DNA of 64,000 bases from Frankia sp. AgB1.9 (GCF_016786355.1 NZ_JADWYX010000010.1:48373-112372), one strand, 5' to 3'; counted from the first letter of the stretch, positions 46,512-57,590 are shown. The notes: a model not told the origin generated them from the sequence alone. Made by a program: numbers and translations.

Positions 46512-47390
46512 TCAGGGAGACAGGCGTTCTATGACCCAGTTTTCCGGGCCATTGGGGCCGGGAGCGGTGGAGCGGCGGTAGCGAAGGCGGTCGTGGAGGC
46601 GGTCGGGGCGGCCCTGCCAGAACTCGACCGTTTCGGGCACGACCAGGAGGCCACCCCAGAAGGTCGGGACAGGGATCTCGGTGCCCTCGGGCCAGCGTTC
46701 GGCAAAGTGCGCGTCGCGCCGTTCCAGCTCTGTACGCGAGGCCAGCACGGCGGACTGCCGGCTGGCCCAGGCGCCGAGTTGGCTGCCACGCGGCCGAGAA
46801 CGGAAGTAGTCGGCCGAATGGGTTCGTGAGATCCGTTCGACGGCGCCGACGACAATCACCTGGCGTTCCAGCGAGTACCAGGGGAAGACGAGGCTACCGT
46901 GCGGGTTGGCGGCGGTTTCCTGGCCCTTGCGCGAGGAGTAGTTGGTGAATAGCAGGAACCCCTCGGCGCTGAAGCCCTTCAGTAGCACAGTGCGGGCGCT
47001 TGGCCGGCCGTCAGCGTCGGCGGTGCCGAAGACCATGGCGTTCGGCTCGAGCACCCCGGAGCCGGGGGCCTCGGCGTCGGCGAACCAGCGGGCGAACTGT
47101 TCCACCCAGCCGGCTGCCAGGTCACGCTCGTCGAGCCAGCCGGAGTCGTAGACGCGCCGCAGGCCGCCAAGGTTCGCGGTCGCGTCCGCGGTGTCGCCCT
47201 CGGAACCGGCAAGCTCGGCGCGGCCAGGCCGCTGGCGGCCGTGGAAGACGCCGACTTGCTTGTCGTCCCCACGATCTTCGCGTTCCGCGGAACGCGGCGG
47301 CGGCTCGCTGGAGCTGGCCGTGTCGCCGGCCTGCCCGGGGGGCCCGGCTGGCCCGGGGAGCCTGGCGGGTGCGGCGTCGCGGGCGGCCAT
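46512..47390 (-). CDS. pdxH: Pyridoxamine 5'-phosphate oxidase
   Basis: FMN enzyme producing pyridoxal 5'-phosphate. The conserved part (~75-292) shows RRVYDSGWLDERDL, RTVLLKGF, NYSSRKGQE, ANPHGSLVFPWY, RQVIVVGAVERI, GAWASRQS and the C-terminal WVIERLSP. About 70 extra N-terminal residues precede the domain and no ATG, GTG or TTG occurs between ATG 47390 and the domain. Within this extension (47273-47294) lies a copy of a palindromic repeat also found twice at 58.7-58.9 kb, suggesting the extension grew by insertion of a small element. Confidence 0.9.
   Translation of the reverse strand: MAARDAAPARLPGPAGPPGQAGDTASSSEPPPRSAEREDRGDDKQVGVFHGRQRPGRAELAGSEGDTADATANLGGLRRVYDSGWLDERDLAAGWVEQFARWFADAEAPGSGVLEPNAMVFGTADADGRPSARTVLLKGFSAEGFLLFTNYSSRKGQETAANPHGSLVFPWYSLERQVIVVGAVERISRTHSADYFRSRPRGSQLGAWASRQSAVLASRTELERRDAHFAERWPEGTEIPVPTFWGGLLVVPETVEFWQGRPDRLHDRLRYRRSTAPGPNGPENWVIERLSP
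47273..47294 (-). repeat. Palindromic repeat copy inside pdxH
   Basis: On the minus strand CGTTCCGCGGAACG (a 14-bp perfect palindrome) is followed by CGAAGATC. The whole 22 nt recurs at 58759-58780 and 58865-58886. Here it is read in frame within the N-terminal extension of PdxH. Confidence 0.75.
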
Positions 47391-47764
47391 AGGCCCGATC
47401 CTGGCACCGCCGCGATGCCCGTGATCCCGCGGCGCCCCGTCGGACCTGCGGGAGACCGGCGGCGACGCACCGCCGATGACCGTTACACGCCGGTTTCAGC
47501 ACCCGGTCGGCTTCGGCCAGATGTGAGGTACGACACCTCGTCGTCATGGGGGTTTCTCCGCGGCACTACTGAGGCGAAGGTCCGTCGAGAAGAGTTGGAT
47601 GGAGGGATGGCCGGAGGGCGCCCAACCTGGCGGGCTCCGTCAGCCACGCACAGCCGCGGCGGCAGGACGCTCGCCACCCGGGCGACACGGGATCCGACCC
47701 GAACCAGGCAACACCGAACGACAACAGGAATCAGTCGCGTACTCAGAGCGGAGATCCGGACTCG
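47391..47764. promoter_or_regulatory. 374-bp spacer between pdxH and the second citrate synthase
   Basis: Divergent promoter region for pdxH (minus) and citA (plus). I see no distinct palindromes, operator or small gene. Confidence 0.4.
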
Positions 47765-49991
<2,227 letters not shown>

Positions 49992-50037
49992 CCAGGCGCT
50001 AGGCCCGGCCCACCCGACGGTGACGGGCACGACCGAC

Positions 50038-50107
50038 CGGGCGGGGGGCCCGCCCCCCCCGCGCCCCCCCCCCCGGGGCGGGGGGGGGGGGGGGCCCCCC
50101 CCCCCCA
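50038..50107. other. Extreme poly-G/poly-C palindromic tract
   Basis: Within 70 bp there are runs of 8, 11 and 14 C and 14 G, with GGGGGGGCCC-type self-complementarity. It lies between the convergent serC and VOC genes. It may be a real GC hairpin ending both transcripts, or an assembly or base-calling error at a strong secondary structure. Confidence 0.6.
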
Positions 50108-50129
50108 CCCACGGCGAACGACGGCTTCG

Positions 50130-50498
50130 TTACTGGCCGGGCGGGGGTTCCCACAGCTCGAATCGGGTCCCCTCCGGATCCACGGCCCAGCCGAACCGTC
50201 CGTACTCGGATTCGGCGACGTCGTCGATCACCTCGACGCCCTCGGCGCGTAGCTGCGCGAGCATCCCGTCCAGACTGGTCACCCGGAAGTTGACCATGAA
50301 CGCCTGCTCGGGCCGACCGAAGTAGTCGGTATCCGCGTCGAAGATCGCCCAGGTGGTGGAGCCACCGGGTCCCCAGGCAAACTGGATGCCGCCGAATTCG
50401 GCCAGGTCGATACCCAGGTGCTTCGCGTACCAGTCCCGAAGACTCGCGCTTCCCCCTGCTCGCTGGAAAACGCCGCCGATGCCAGTCACCCGTTCCAT
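50130..50498 (-). CDS. VOC/glyoxalase family protein
   Basis: A 122-residue single-domain vicinal-oxygen-chelate protein with LRDWYAKHLGIDLAEFGG, FMVNFRVTSLDGMLAQL and the C-terminal FGWAVDPEGTRFELWEPP pattern. Metal-site candidates include the terminal Glu in FELWEP. It is of the small stand-alone type often linked to resistance or lyase functions; the substrate is unknown. Confidence 0.85.
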   Translation of the reverse strand: MERVTGIGGVFQRAGGSASLRDWYAKHLGIDLAEFGGIQFAWGPGGSTTWAIFDADTDYFGRPEQAFMVNFRVTSLDGMLAQLRAEGVEVIDDVAESEYGRFGWAVDPEGTRFELWEPPPGQ

Positions 50499-50574
50499 CC
50501 GCCAACACTAACGCGGGGCTTTCCCGGTGGAGATTGCCTGGTGGCCGTGTCGGAGCGGCTGCTAGGAATACGGT

Positions 50575-51402
50575 GTGATCAAACTGACCGACGGTACGCA
50601 GCTGTGGACCACGGCCAGCGGTGCCGGTCCGCCCATCGTGCTGTGTCATGGCGGCCCAGGATTGTGGGATTATCTCGCGCCGCTGGCCGGGCTGCTGGAT
50701 GACGTGTTCACGGTGATCCGGTTCGATCAGCGTGGGTGCGGACGTTCCACCGACGGCGGTGGCGGACGGTTCACGATCGCGCAGGCCCTGGACGACCTCG
50801 ACCAGGTTCGGGCCGCCTACGGAGTGGACCGCTGGGGCGTGGTCGGGCATTCCTGGGGCGCTGAGCTGGGCCTGCGTTACGCCGCGCGTTCGCCAGACCG
50901 GGTGACAGGCGTCGCCTACGTCGCCGGCGTCGGCGCGGGCAACGGATTCCGCGACCGGTACATCGCTGAGCGGCAGCGCCGCCTGGGCGCGGACCTGCCC
51001 CGATGGACGGAACTCGCCGATCGCCGCCGCAGTCCGGCCGAGGAACGGGAGTGGTGCCTGCTGCAGTGGCGGCCCGACTTCTCCCCTGGTCCGGCGGCGG
51101 CCGGTCACGCGGCCGCGCTGTGGGCCACCCGTCCCCCGGACGCCGAGGTGAACTTCGCGGCCAACCGACAGCTCTGGGCGGAACGCAAGACGGAAGACCT
51201 GCTCACCGTCGCCGCCGGGCTGTTCGTGCCGGTCACCATGCTCCTCGGCGCCGACGATCCGCGCCCCTGGCAGGCGACGGATTCGCTGTTGGCCGCGTTG
51301 CCGCATGGAGATCGGATCGTGTTCGACGGGGCCGGGCACGCTCCGTGGGTCGAACAGCCATCGGCGGTCCGCGACGCGATCCTGGTGGCCCTCGCGCGGT
51401 AG
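50575..51402 (+). CDS. Alpha/beta hydrolase (proline iminopeptidase-like)
   Basis: A 275-residue hydrolase with oxyanion segment VLCHGGPGLWDYL, RFDQRGCGRS, nucleophile elbow GHSWGAEL (Ser), acid in GADDPRP and His in FDGAGHAPWVEQ. The HGGPG...DQRGCGRS pattern is that of proline iminopeptidases, but the cap domain is short, so a broader esterase role is possible. The GTG start is the first in frame; divergent from the VOC gene. Confidence 0.87.
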   Translation: MIKLTDGTQLWTTASGAGPPIVLCHGGPGLWDYLAPLAGLLDDVFTVIRFDQRGCGRSTDGGGGRFTIAQALDDLDQVRAAYGVDRWGVVGHSWGAELGLRYAARSPDRVTGVAYVAGVGAGNGFRDRYIAERQRRLGADLPRWTELADRRRSPAEEREWCLLQWRPDFSPGPAAAGHAAALWATRPPDAEVNFAANRQLWAERKTEDLLTVAAGLFVPVTMLLGADDPRPWQATDSLLAALPHGDRIVFDGAGHAPWVEQPSAVRDAILVALAR

Positions 51403-51423
51403 CGGCAGGCCGAGGCCAGCCGG

Positions 51424-51499
51424 GATGGCACCGTTCTGGTGCCAAATTGATGCCAAGACTCTTGTATCGGAGCCATGATGGTGCCATGATGGCGCCATG
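51424..51499 (+). promoter_or_regulatory. Palindrome cluster at the RHH gene start (putative operator)
   Basis: TGGCACC-N5-GGTGCCA (51426-51444), TTGATGCCA, ATGGTGCCAT and the perfect palindrome ATGGCGCCAT (51489-51498) occur within 75 bp, the last covering the start codon. Repeated TGGYGCCA units are what a ribbon-helix-helix autoregulator would bind. Confidence 0.55.
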
Positions 51500-52000
51500 G
51501 AGCTCAGCAAGTATGTGGACAGGCTCGGACAGGAGCTCGTCACGTTGTTGGAGACCGGCGGCGACGACGTTCGCGAGCTGGTCGAGCGGCTGACGGGCGG
51601 GCTGGAGTCAGCGATCCGGCTGACGCTGCTGGAGACGTTGTCCGCGGCGGCGGACGAGATCACCAGGGACCTCGCGCCCGGGTCGGTGGAGCTGCGGCTG
51701 CGCGGGCGGGAGCCCGAGTTCGTCGTCGCGGTGCCCCTGACGGACCAGCCGGCCGAGGAGCAGCCACCCGCGGCAGTGCCGGACCCCGTGTCGGAGGAAG
51801 GCGCGACGGCGCGGATCAACGTACGACTGCCCGAACAGCTCAAGACCGCCGTCGAGGAGGCAGCCGCCAAGGAAGGCCGCTCGGTGAACGCCTGGCTCGT
51901 CCGCGCCGCGGCCACCGCGCTGCGGTCGCCGCAGGAAGCCGCGACCCGGCCGGCCGGCGGGAAACGCGGTACGCAACACGTCACCGGCTGGGTCCGCTAA
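51497..52000 (+). CDS. Ribbon-helix-helix (HicB/Arc-like) protein
   Basis: A 167-residue protein. The N-terminal ~60 residues are helical, a Pro/Glu-rich linker follows, and the C-terminal RHH domain reads ARINVRLPEQLKTAVEEAAAKEGRSVNAWLVRAAATAL. Similar proteins are often labelled HicB-type antitoxins, but no toxin gene is adjacent; the next gene is a DUF4097 protein, a pairing I remember from Streptomyces. The start overlaps a palindrome cluster, suggesting autoregulation. Confidence 0.82.
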   Translation: MELSKYVDRLGQELVTLLETGGDDVRELVERLTGGLESAIRLTLLETLSAAADEITRDLAPGSVELRLRGREPEFVVAVPLTDQPAEEQPPAAVPDPVSEEGATARINVRLPEQLKTAVEEAAAKEGRSVNAWLVRAAATALRSPQEAATRPAGGKRGTQHVTGWVR

Positions 52001-52072
52001 CACCCACCCCTGGTCCGCCGGAACCCATTCCGAGCACCCAAACAAACCATCGGCACATTCGTGAGGACAGCC

Positions 52073-52921
52073 ATGCCCATTTTCGACACACCCGCACCGA
52101 TTCTGGCCACCCTGGAGCTTATCTGCGGCAACGCGAGAATCATCGCGACCGACCGCGTGGACACGGTCGTCGACGTCCGCCCGACCGACCCGGACGACGA
52201 GTCCGACGTCGAGGCCGCCAAGCAGACCCGCGTCGAGTACGCCGACGGCGCGCTGCTCGTGCGGGCACCCCGGGCCCGGGCCCGGGCCTTCTCCCGCCAG
52301 ACGAGATCCGTCGACGTGACCATCGAGCTCCCGGCCACGTCCCAGGTGGACTTCGAGGCGTCCGTCGGCGACGTGACCAGCTCCGGCGAGCTGGGGGAAT
52401 GCAGGGTCAAGACGACCATGGGCACCATCCGGTTGGAGCATTGCGGACCTGTCCGGCTGAGCAGCGGGGCCGGGCCGATCACCATCGACCGCGTGACCGG
52501 CGACGCCGACGTCAAGACCGGCACGGGCTCGGTGCGGGTCGGCGCGGTCGACGGGGACGCGGTGGTCCGCAACTCCAACGGGACCACCCGGGTCGGAGCG
52601 GTGACCGGGGAGGTCCGGGTCCGCAACTCCAACGGGGAGATCGTGATCGACCGCGCGGTCGCCGGCGTCGACGCCCGGACGGCCAACGGCGCCATCCAGG
52701 TAGGCGGGGTCGTCAGCGGCGCCGTCTCGCTCCGGACGGCCGCCGGCAACGTCGAGGTGGGCATCGCGGCCGGTACCGCGGCGTGGCTGGACGTCCAGAC
52801 CGCACACGGCAACGTGCACAACGAGCTCGACAACGTCACCGACGAGCCCGGCGAGGCCGAGCACAAGGTGGAGGTCCGCGTGCAGACCTCCTTCGGCGAC
52901 ATCCGGGTGCACCGTGCCTGA
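52073..52921 (+). CDS. DUF4097 beta-strand repeat protein
   Basis: A 282-residue protein made of repeating short beta-strands (GDVTSSGELGE, GTGSVRVGAVDGDAVVRNSNGTTRVGAVTGE, VRNSNGEIVID, TANGAIQVGGV), the right-handed beta-solenoid pattern of DUF4097. There is no signal peptide or membrane helix. ATG 52073 follows GAGGACAGCC. It sits 72 bp after the RHH gene and is probably co-transcribed. The ABC transporter that often follows this pair elsewhere is absent. Confidence 0.87.
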   Translation: MPIFDTPAPILATLELICGNARIIATDRVDTVVDVRPTDPDDESDVEAAKQTRVEYADGALLVRAPRARARAFSRQTRSVDVTIELPATSQVDFEASVGDVTSSGELGECRVKTTMGTIRLEHCGPVRLSSGAGPITIDRVTGDADVKTGTGSVRVGAVDGDAVVRNSNGTTRVGAVTGEVRVRNSNGEIVIDRAVAGVDARTANGAIQVGGVVSGAVSLRTAAGNVEVGIAAGTAAWLDVQTAHGNVHNELDNVTDEPGEAEHKVEVRVQTSFGDIRVHRA

Positions 52922-53092
52922 CCGCGGCTGAGGGGCCGCTGACGAGGACGACCGATGACCGTAAGCCGGTGCGCTGGCGGCTCGCGCCGATCCCCGACCT
53001 CCTGGCGAAGACCGGGCCGGGCCGGGGATCGGATGGTCATGGCCGGCCGGCAGCAGTGCGAACGGAAAATGTGTGGATCAGGGGGAGCGTCC

Positions 53093-53530
53093 GTGGCCGG
53101 ACAACAATCTGGTGATTCCGTCCGCCTCGCCGCACGGGTGGTTCTTCTGCATACCAGCGGCGCGGTACTCCTCCAGCTGCACGGCGGGCCGCACGAGCCA
53201 CACTGGGCCTGCCCCGGCGGCGGTATCGAGCCCGGCGAGGACCCCCTCGCCGCGGCCCGCAGAGAACTTCTCGAGGAAACCGGGCGCGACGACGAACCAG
53301 GCGATCAGCTCTGGGAGTGGCGCCACCGTTTTTTCTTCGCCGGCGAACCCGTCACCCAGCACGAGACGTATTTCCTGGCCCGTACCGCCAGCCGGCACGT
53401 CCCGCGTCACCTTCCAGACCCCGAGGACGGGATCGTCCTGCGAGCGTGGCTGACAACGGGCGAAATCCGCCGCCTCGCCGAACCGGTCTGGCCTCCAGAC
53501 CTCCCCGACCTCGTCGACCGACTGGGCTGA
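53093..53530 (+). CDS. Nudix hydrolase
   Basis: A 145-residue pyrophosphohydrolase with Nudix box G-GIEPG-E-DPLAAAR-REL-L-EE-T-G, complete at the metal-binding glutamates. The segments around it (WACPGGG, WEWRHRFFFAGEPVTQHETYFLA) are typical of the MutT-like group. GTG 53093 follows GGGGGAGCGTCC. The nucleotide substrate cannot be told. Confidence 0.88.
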   Translation: MAGQQSGDSVRLAARVVLLHTSGAVLLQLHGGPHEPHWACPGGGIEPGEDPLAAARRELLEETGRDDEPGDQLWEWRHRFFFAGEPVTQHETYFLARTASRHVPRHLPDPEDGIVLRAWLTTGEIRRLAEPVWPPDLPDLVDRLG

Positions 53531-53752
53531 GCGGAAGGCAACGCCGAATGTCGCTCCCTACGGCCGTCCGTGAGCCCGACGTCGATGCCCGGTCGGGTCG
53601 CGGAGGCGACAGCGCCGTCGGATTGTCTCGCCTGCGCCAGCATGCGACATTTCGGGCGTGATTTCGGATCTTGAGGACGCGCTCAAGAGGGATTCCCAGC
53701 CAGAACCCGCCGCCAGGGCGGAACCGTGCGGACCTTTCGAGGTGCCGACGCG

Positions 53753-55534
53753 ATGATCGTGCTGGGCATCGAGGCAGGGTGGGTGGACGTCGCGACGGCG
53801 GCGGCGCTCCTGGCCTGGGCAGCGGTGACCGCCATGGTGGCGCTGACCCGGTTCGGGATCAGGAGGGAGCTGCGGTACGAGGGACGGCCGGTCGCGGCGG
53901 GGCCGGAACCGGCGTTGGCCGCCGCCCTGGCCGCCGACCCCGCGGCCGTGCCGTCGACGGCGGTGGCGACCGTCGTTCTCGATCTCGCCCGGCGCGGACT
54001 CGTCGAGATCTGGCGCGATGACCGGTTCGGCGTGCTGGTCCAGGTACGGCCGGAGCGAGCGCGGTCTGCGGGCCGCGGGCCGACGCCTGCCTGGTCGAAC
54101 CGGGCCGAGCACGCCTACGCCGGGCCCGCGGACGGCGCCGGCGATCCACCGCTCGCCGCGCACGAGATCGCGGTGCTACGCCTCGTGACGGTCCGCACGA
54201 CGGCGGGACCGCTTCCCGCCGCAGCGCTGTTCCAGGAGGCGGCACCGTCGCCGGCGCAGTGGCGGGACGAGTTGGTGGCGGAGGCCGAACGCGCCGCCAC
54301 CCGGTTCCAGACCCCACGGCGGCGCCGAGTCCGCCACCTCACCACGGCCAGCGTCTTCCTGCTCCTCGCCGCCTCGATGCTCGCCGGGTTCACGGCCTCG
54401 CGTCGCTTTGTGAAGCCGGAGATCGAGACCGAGGGCAGCATCAACAGCCCCGCCGAGCAGTGGTTCTTCGCCTTCATCCTCGTCCTGCTGGCCACCGCCA
54501 CGACCTCGGTGATCCTGATCGGCGGCGCGCGCAACGAGGACGACAGGCGCCGGCGCGGACGCTGGCAACGAGCCACCTCGGGCCTGGCCGCGGATCCAGA
54601 CCTCGCGGCGGCCGGACCGGAGGCGATCAGCGCCCTCGATCATCGGCTCGTGTACGCGGCGGCGCTGGGGCAGGCCCCCGCGGCGGTCGAGCCGTTCGCG
54701 CCGGACGAGTCACCAGAGGCAGCGGCCTGGACCGCCCGAAGCGGCACGCCACGGCGGGTCGCCATTCGACTCGACCCAGCGATCGACACCGACAGTCACG
54801 GTGAGCCGCGAGGTGTCGGCAGCGACGGCGTCGACCATGACCGCCGCGGGTACGACGGCGGCTTCGGCGATCCGGCCGGTGGGACGGTCGGCGAGCGGCC
54901 GACCGTCGGGGAGGTGGTGCGTGCCCGCCGCACACCGGCCGGCGCATGGTGGATTGCGGTCCACGACGGTGCCTCCGATTACGCGATCGCGCGCCGGATC
55001 GAGCTGCATGACGCGGATCCCGCCCCCGGCGTCGGGGCGATCGTGCGCCTTTCTCGGGACGCCGGCGCACGCGCCTGGTCGGTCGACGTCCTGGAGCCGG
55101 CACCGGCGCAGGCCGTCGTCGCGGCCCGGCCGGATCCGACGGCGCTCCTCGACGTCGCGGACCTGAGGCAGGTGTTTCCGGGAAGCCAGATCGAGGCCCT
55201 GCCGGCGGCGCTCAGGCAGATCAGAAGCTTCCACGTCCGTCGAGCGGGCAGCCCCAAGCTGATCGTCCAGTGCCTGGTGTTCACCGCCGGCCCGCTGAGG
55301 ACGTTGCTGATGACCATGTCCCGCCGGCGGCGGCTACCCGTGCCCGGCGAGGTCTACCTACGCGGCCACGTCCGAGCGGTGATCCTCGTCGGCGATCTCG
55401 CCGTCGCCGTTGACATCACCGGCCGCGACGTCAAGGACCGGCGCGATCTGCTCACCGCGCTGGCCCGCATCGTGGTGGCCCGTCTCGGCGTCCCCGTCGG
55501 CAATCCCGCGCCGCAACCCCCGGCCCGCCTGTAG
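53753..55534 (+). CDS. Hypothetical multi-pass membrane protein (DUF2207-like)
   Basis: A 593-residue protein. One transmembrane helix is near the N-terminus (ATAAALLAWAAVTAMVAL). A winged-helix-like stretch follows (VPSTAVATVVLDLARRGLVEIWRDD), reminiscent of DUF2207 cytoplasmic regions. Two central helices follow (TTASVFLLLAASMLAGF and FFAFILVLLATATTSVILIG). The soluble C-terminal ~300 residues have no recognised fold. ATG 53753 is preferred over GTG 53726. Its 3' end overlaps the convergent DUF222 gene by 177 bp. Confidence 0.72.
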   Translation: MIVLGIEAGWVDVATAAALLAWAAVTAMVALTRFGIRRELRYEGRPVAAGPEPALAAALAADPAAVPSTAVATVVLDLARRGLVEIWRDDRFGVLVQVRPERARSAGRGPTPAWSNRAEHAYAGPADGAGDPPLAAHEIAVLRLVTVRTTAGPLPAAALFQEAAPSPAQWRDELVAEAERAATRFQTPRRRRVRHLTTASVFLLLAASMLAGFTASRRFVKPEIETEGSINSPAEQWFFAFILVLLATATTSVILIGGARNEDDRRRRGRWQRATSGLAADPDLAAAGPEAISALDHRLVYAAALGQAPAAVEPFAPDESPEAAAWTARSGTPRRVAIRLDPAIDTDSHGEPRGVGSDGVDHDRRGYDGGFGDPAGGTVGERPTVGEVVRARRTPAGAWWIAVHDGASDYAIARRIELHDADPAPGVGAIVRLSRDAGARAWSVDVLEPAPAQAVVAARPDPTALLDVADLRQVFPGSQIEALPAALRQIRSFHVRRAGSPKLIVQCLVFTAGPLRTLLMTMSRRRRLPVPGEVYLRGHVRAVILVGDLAVAVDITGRDVKDRRDLLTALARIVVARLGVPVGNPAPQPPARL

Positions 55535-57265
55535 CTGAGACCAGCCGAACCCGGCGGGCCCGGAGCGTCCGCAGATCGGGAACGTATTGACCGTGGCCAG
55601 GCCCGCGTCGAGCTTAGAAACGGCATGGCCCATCGCTGGGAGACCTCTGGTGGGGCAGAGGTTGGCGGGTGACACTCGTCCCGTCCGGGTTGGTGTCGTG
55701 GTTGACCCGGCGCGATGGTCCTCGCCAGGGATCAGTCCTTCCTCGTCATTCTTGTGGGTGTCAGTGGTGTAGGTCCGGCCGGTAGGGCTGGTCCAGGTGA
55801 AGACGCCCTGTCGCGGTTGGTGCAGGTGCCAGCCTCCTCGGTGTTTCGCTTGGTGGTGGTGCCGACAGAGGAGTCCCAAGTTGTCCAGCGCAGTCGGGCC
55901 TCCGCGGGCATGAGGGATGGTGTGGTCGAGGTCGGTCTGGGTCGCGGGCATGCCGCAGCCTGGGAATAGGCAGCGGGTTTGTTGGTGGCGGATGAGGCGA
56001 GCCAGTTCGGGGGTGGGGACCCGGCGCCGGCCGAGGTCTAGGACGGTGCCCGTCACGGGGTCGGTCAGGACGCGTCGCCAGCGGGCGTCGGCGGCCAGTG
56101 CCCGTCCGACCTCGCCGGGGATCGGGCCGAAGCCCACAAGTTCGGCCGGGTTGTTGTCGAGGCCGGCCAACGTGCCGACGGGGGCGATGACCTGAAGCTC
56201 GACGCTGACGTGTTCGCGGCGGTTGCCCAGGAGTAGGGCGGTCAGGACGTCGGCGCGCCGGGCGTCGATCGGGCGGGTGTCGCCGTCCATGCGGTTGTCG
56301 GTGTGGGCGTCGGTCCTGGCGATGTGGTTGATCCGGTCGTAGATCGCCTGGGCGTCCTCGGCGGCGAGGATCGCCGTCAGGCACGCCATGCCGTCGTCGA
56401 GGGATTGGACACCGATGCTGCGTTCGGTGTGGGCGCGGCGGCGGCGTTTCGCCGCGCCGTCCGGGTCAAGCCGCGCGACAAGGCGGTGGATCTTGCGGCG
56501 CCACTGGGGTGGGGACGCCAGCCGGCTACCGGCGAGCATCGCCGCCTCGACGGTGGCGCGTTGGCCGGCGGTGAGGCAGAGGGTGAGCTGGTGGAGCGCG
56601 GCGAGCCGGGTGTGATCAAGCATCCCCGCGGTCAGGTCCGCCAACGCGGAGGGAAGCTGGGAAGCGATCTCCCAGGCCGTCGCCAACCGGCTCGACATCG
56701 TGCGCGGAGACTGCCCCAGCTCCGCCGCCAACTCATCGGCGACGAACGGCGAGTACAGGTCACCACGCTCACCGTCGCCAGCGCCGGGGTCGGCCGGACG
56801 CTGACGGGCCAGATGCACCTGGGCGTGGACCGTCAACCCCTCCAACCGGGCAGTCAACCGCGCGAGCCGCCCCGCCAGCGCCAACGTCGCCGACGCGTCA
56901 CAGCAGGCCAGCCCAGCCAGCACCTCGTCGAACACCCCATCGACCAACCCCAACCGCCCAAACAGATCACCGGCAGCGTCGCTGTCGGGCGTAGGCGGGC
57001 CGTCGGTAGGCGGGGTACCAACGGGATCAACATCGGGCGTAGGAAAGCCGTCGACAGCGCGGGCACCGACGAGGCCGTCTTCTCTTGGCGAATCGACAAC
57101 CGCTCGGCAGTCAGCCGACCGGTGGCGCCGGGACGCACCAGACCAGCGATTCGGAGCAGGGCAGTCAAGATGCCGTGCATCGGGACCCTGTGAAACACGA
57201 GCCGGCGAATCGAGTGAAGTTAAATCAAGTGACGGCGGATCAGGGCCGTCCAACGTGTAGAACAT
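55358..57265 (-). CDS. DUF222/HNH endonuclease (13E12 repeat family)
   Basis: A 635-residue protein. The DUF222 region (about 90-380) is followed by an HNH motif with zinc cysteines: TRCLFPGCGMPATQTDLDHTIPHARGG and NLGLLCRHHHQAKHRGGWHL. This is the actinobacterial 13E12 repeat family, often associated with mobile DNA. ATG 57265 is chosen because the family begins there; the frame continues upstream without similarity. The last ~65 residues are odd, as they read antisense into the 3' end of the membrane-protein gene, so the C-terminus is probably a read-through extension. Confidence 0.85.
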   Translation of the reverse strand: MFYTLDGPDPPSLDLTSLDSPARVSQGPDARHLDCPAPNRWSGASRRHRSADCRAVVDSPREDGLVGARAVDGFPTPDVDPVGTPPTDGPPTPDSDAAGDLFGRLGLVDGVFDEVLAGLACCDASATLALAGRLARLTARLEGLTVHAQVHLARQRPADPGAGDGERGDLYSPFVADELAAELGQSPRTMSSRLATAWEIASQLPSALADLTAGMLDHTRLAALHQLTLCLTAGQRATVEAAMLAGSRLASPPQWRRKIHRLVARLDPDGAAKRRRRAHTERSIGVQSLDDGMACLTAILAAEDAQAIYDRINHIARTDAHTDNRMDGDTRPIDARRADVLTALLLGNRREHVSVELQVIAPVGTLAGLDNNPAELVGFGPIPGEVGRALAADARWRRVLTDPVTGTVLDLGRRRVPTPELARLIRHQQTRCLFPGCGMPATQTDLDHTIPHARGGPTALDNLGLLCRHHHQAKHRGGWHLHQPRQGVFTWTSPTGRTYTTDTHKNDEEGLIPGEDHRAGSTTTPTRTGRVSPANLCPTRGLPAMGHAVSKLDAGLATVNTFPICGRSGPAGFGWSQLQAGRGLRRGIADGDAETGHHDAGQRGEQIAPVLDVAAGDVNGDGEIADEDHRSDVAA

Positions 57266-57590
57266 ACGCCCATCGTAACGCTCATTCGGAAAAGCGCAAG
57301 CGGCCAAAACGACGCCCATCCACGATTCGGAAAGGCCAATAACTCGCTGTTGACGCTTTTCTTGTCGCAGATTCTCCAAATAGGCTCGGATGGCACTGTC
57401 GCACGAGGTACTTAGGTTAAACAGCCGTACCGGAGGAAGATTTTGGCGATGCGTAGCCTTACAGAGGCGCCCTACTGCTGAGTCCAGCAGCCGCCTACAA
57501 GACTGCCCCGAGCACCGGGGCCGTTCGACGAGCCGGCGGGGTCTGGGCCGGCGATGTGACCAGTTCAGCCGCGTGGGTGGCTGCCGGCGC
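57266..57590. promoter_or_regulatory. 325-bp A/T-richer spacer upstream of the HNH gene
   Basis: The stretch 57280-57450 is distinctly less GC-rich than its neighbours (for example AACGACGCCCATCCACGATT, GGCCAATAACTC, GACGCTTTTCTTGTCGCAG), suggesting a promoter or acquired DNA. No gene is supported. Confidence 0.4.

Noticed and set aside
51497-52000. Calling the RHH protein a HicB antitoxin
   Set aside because: Only the RHH fold is shared; no HicA-like toxin gene is adjacent and the N-terminal half is not HicB-like.
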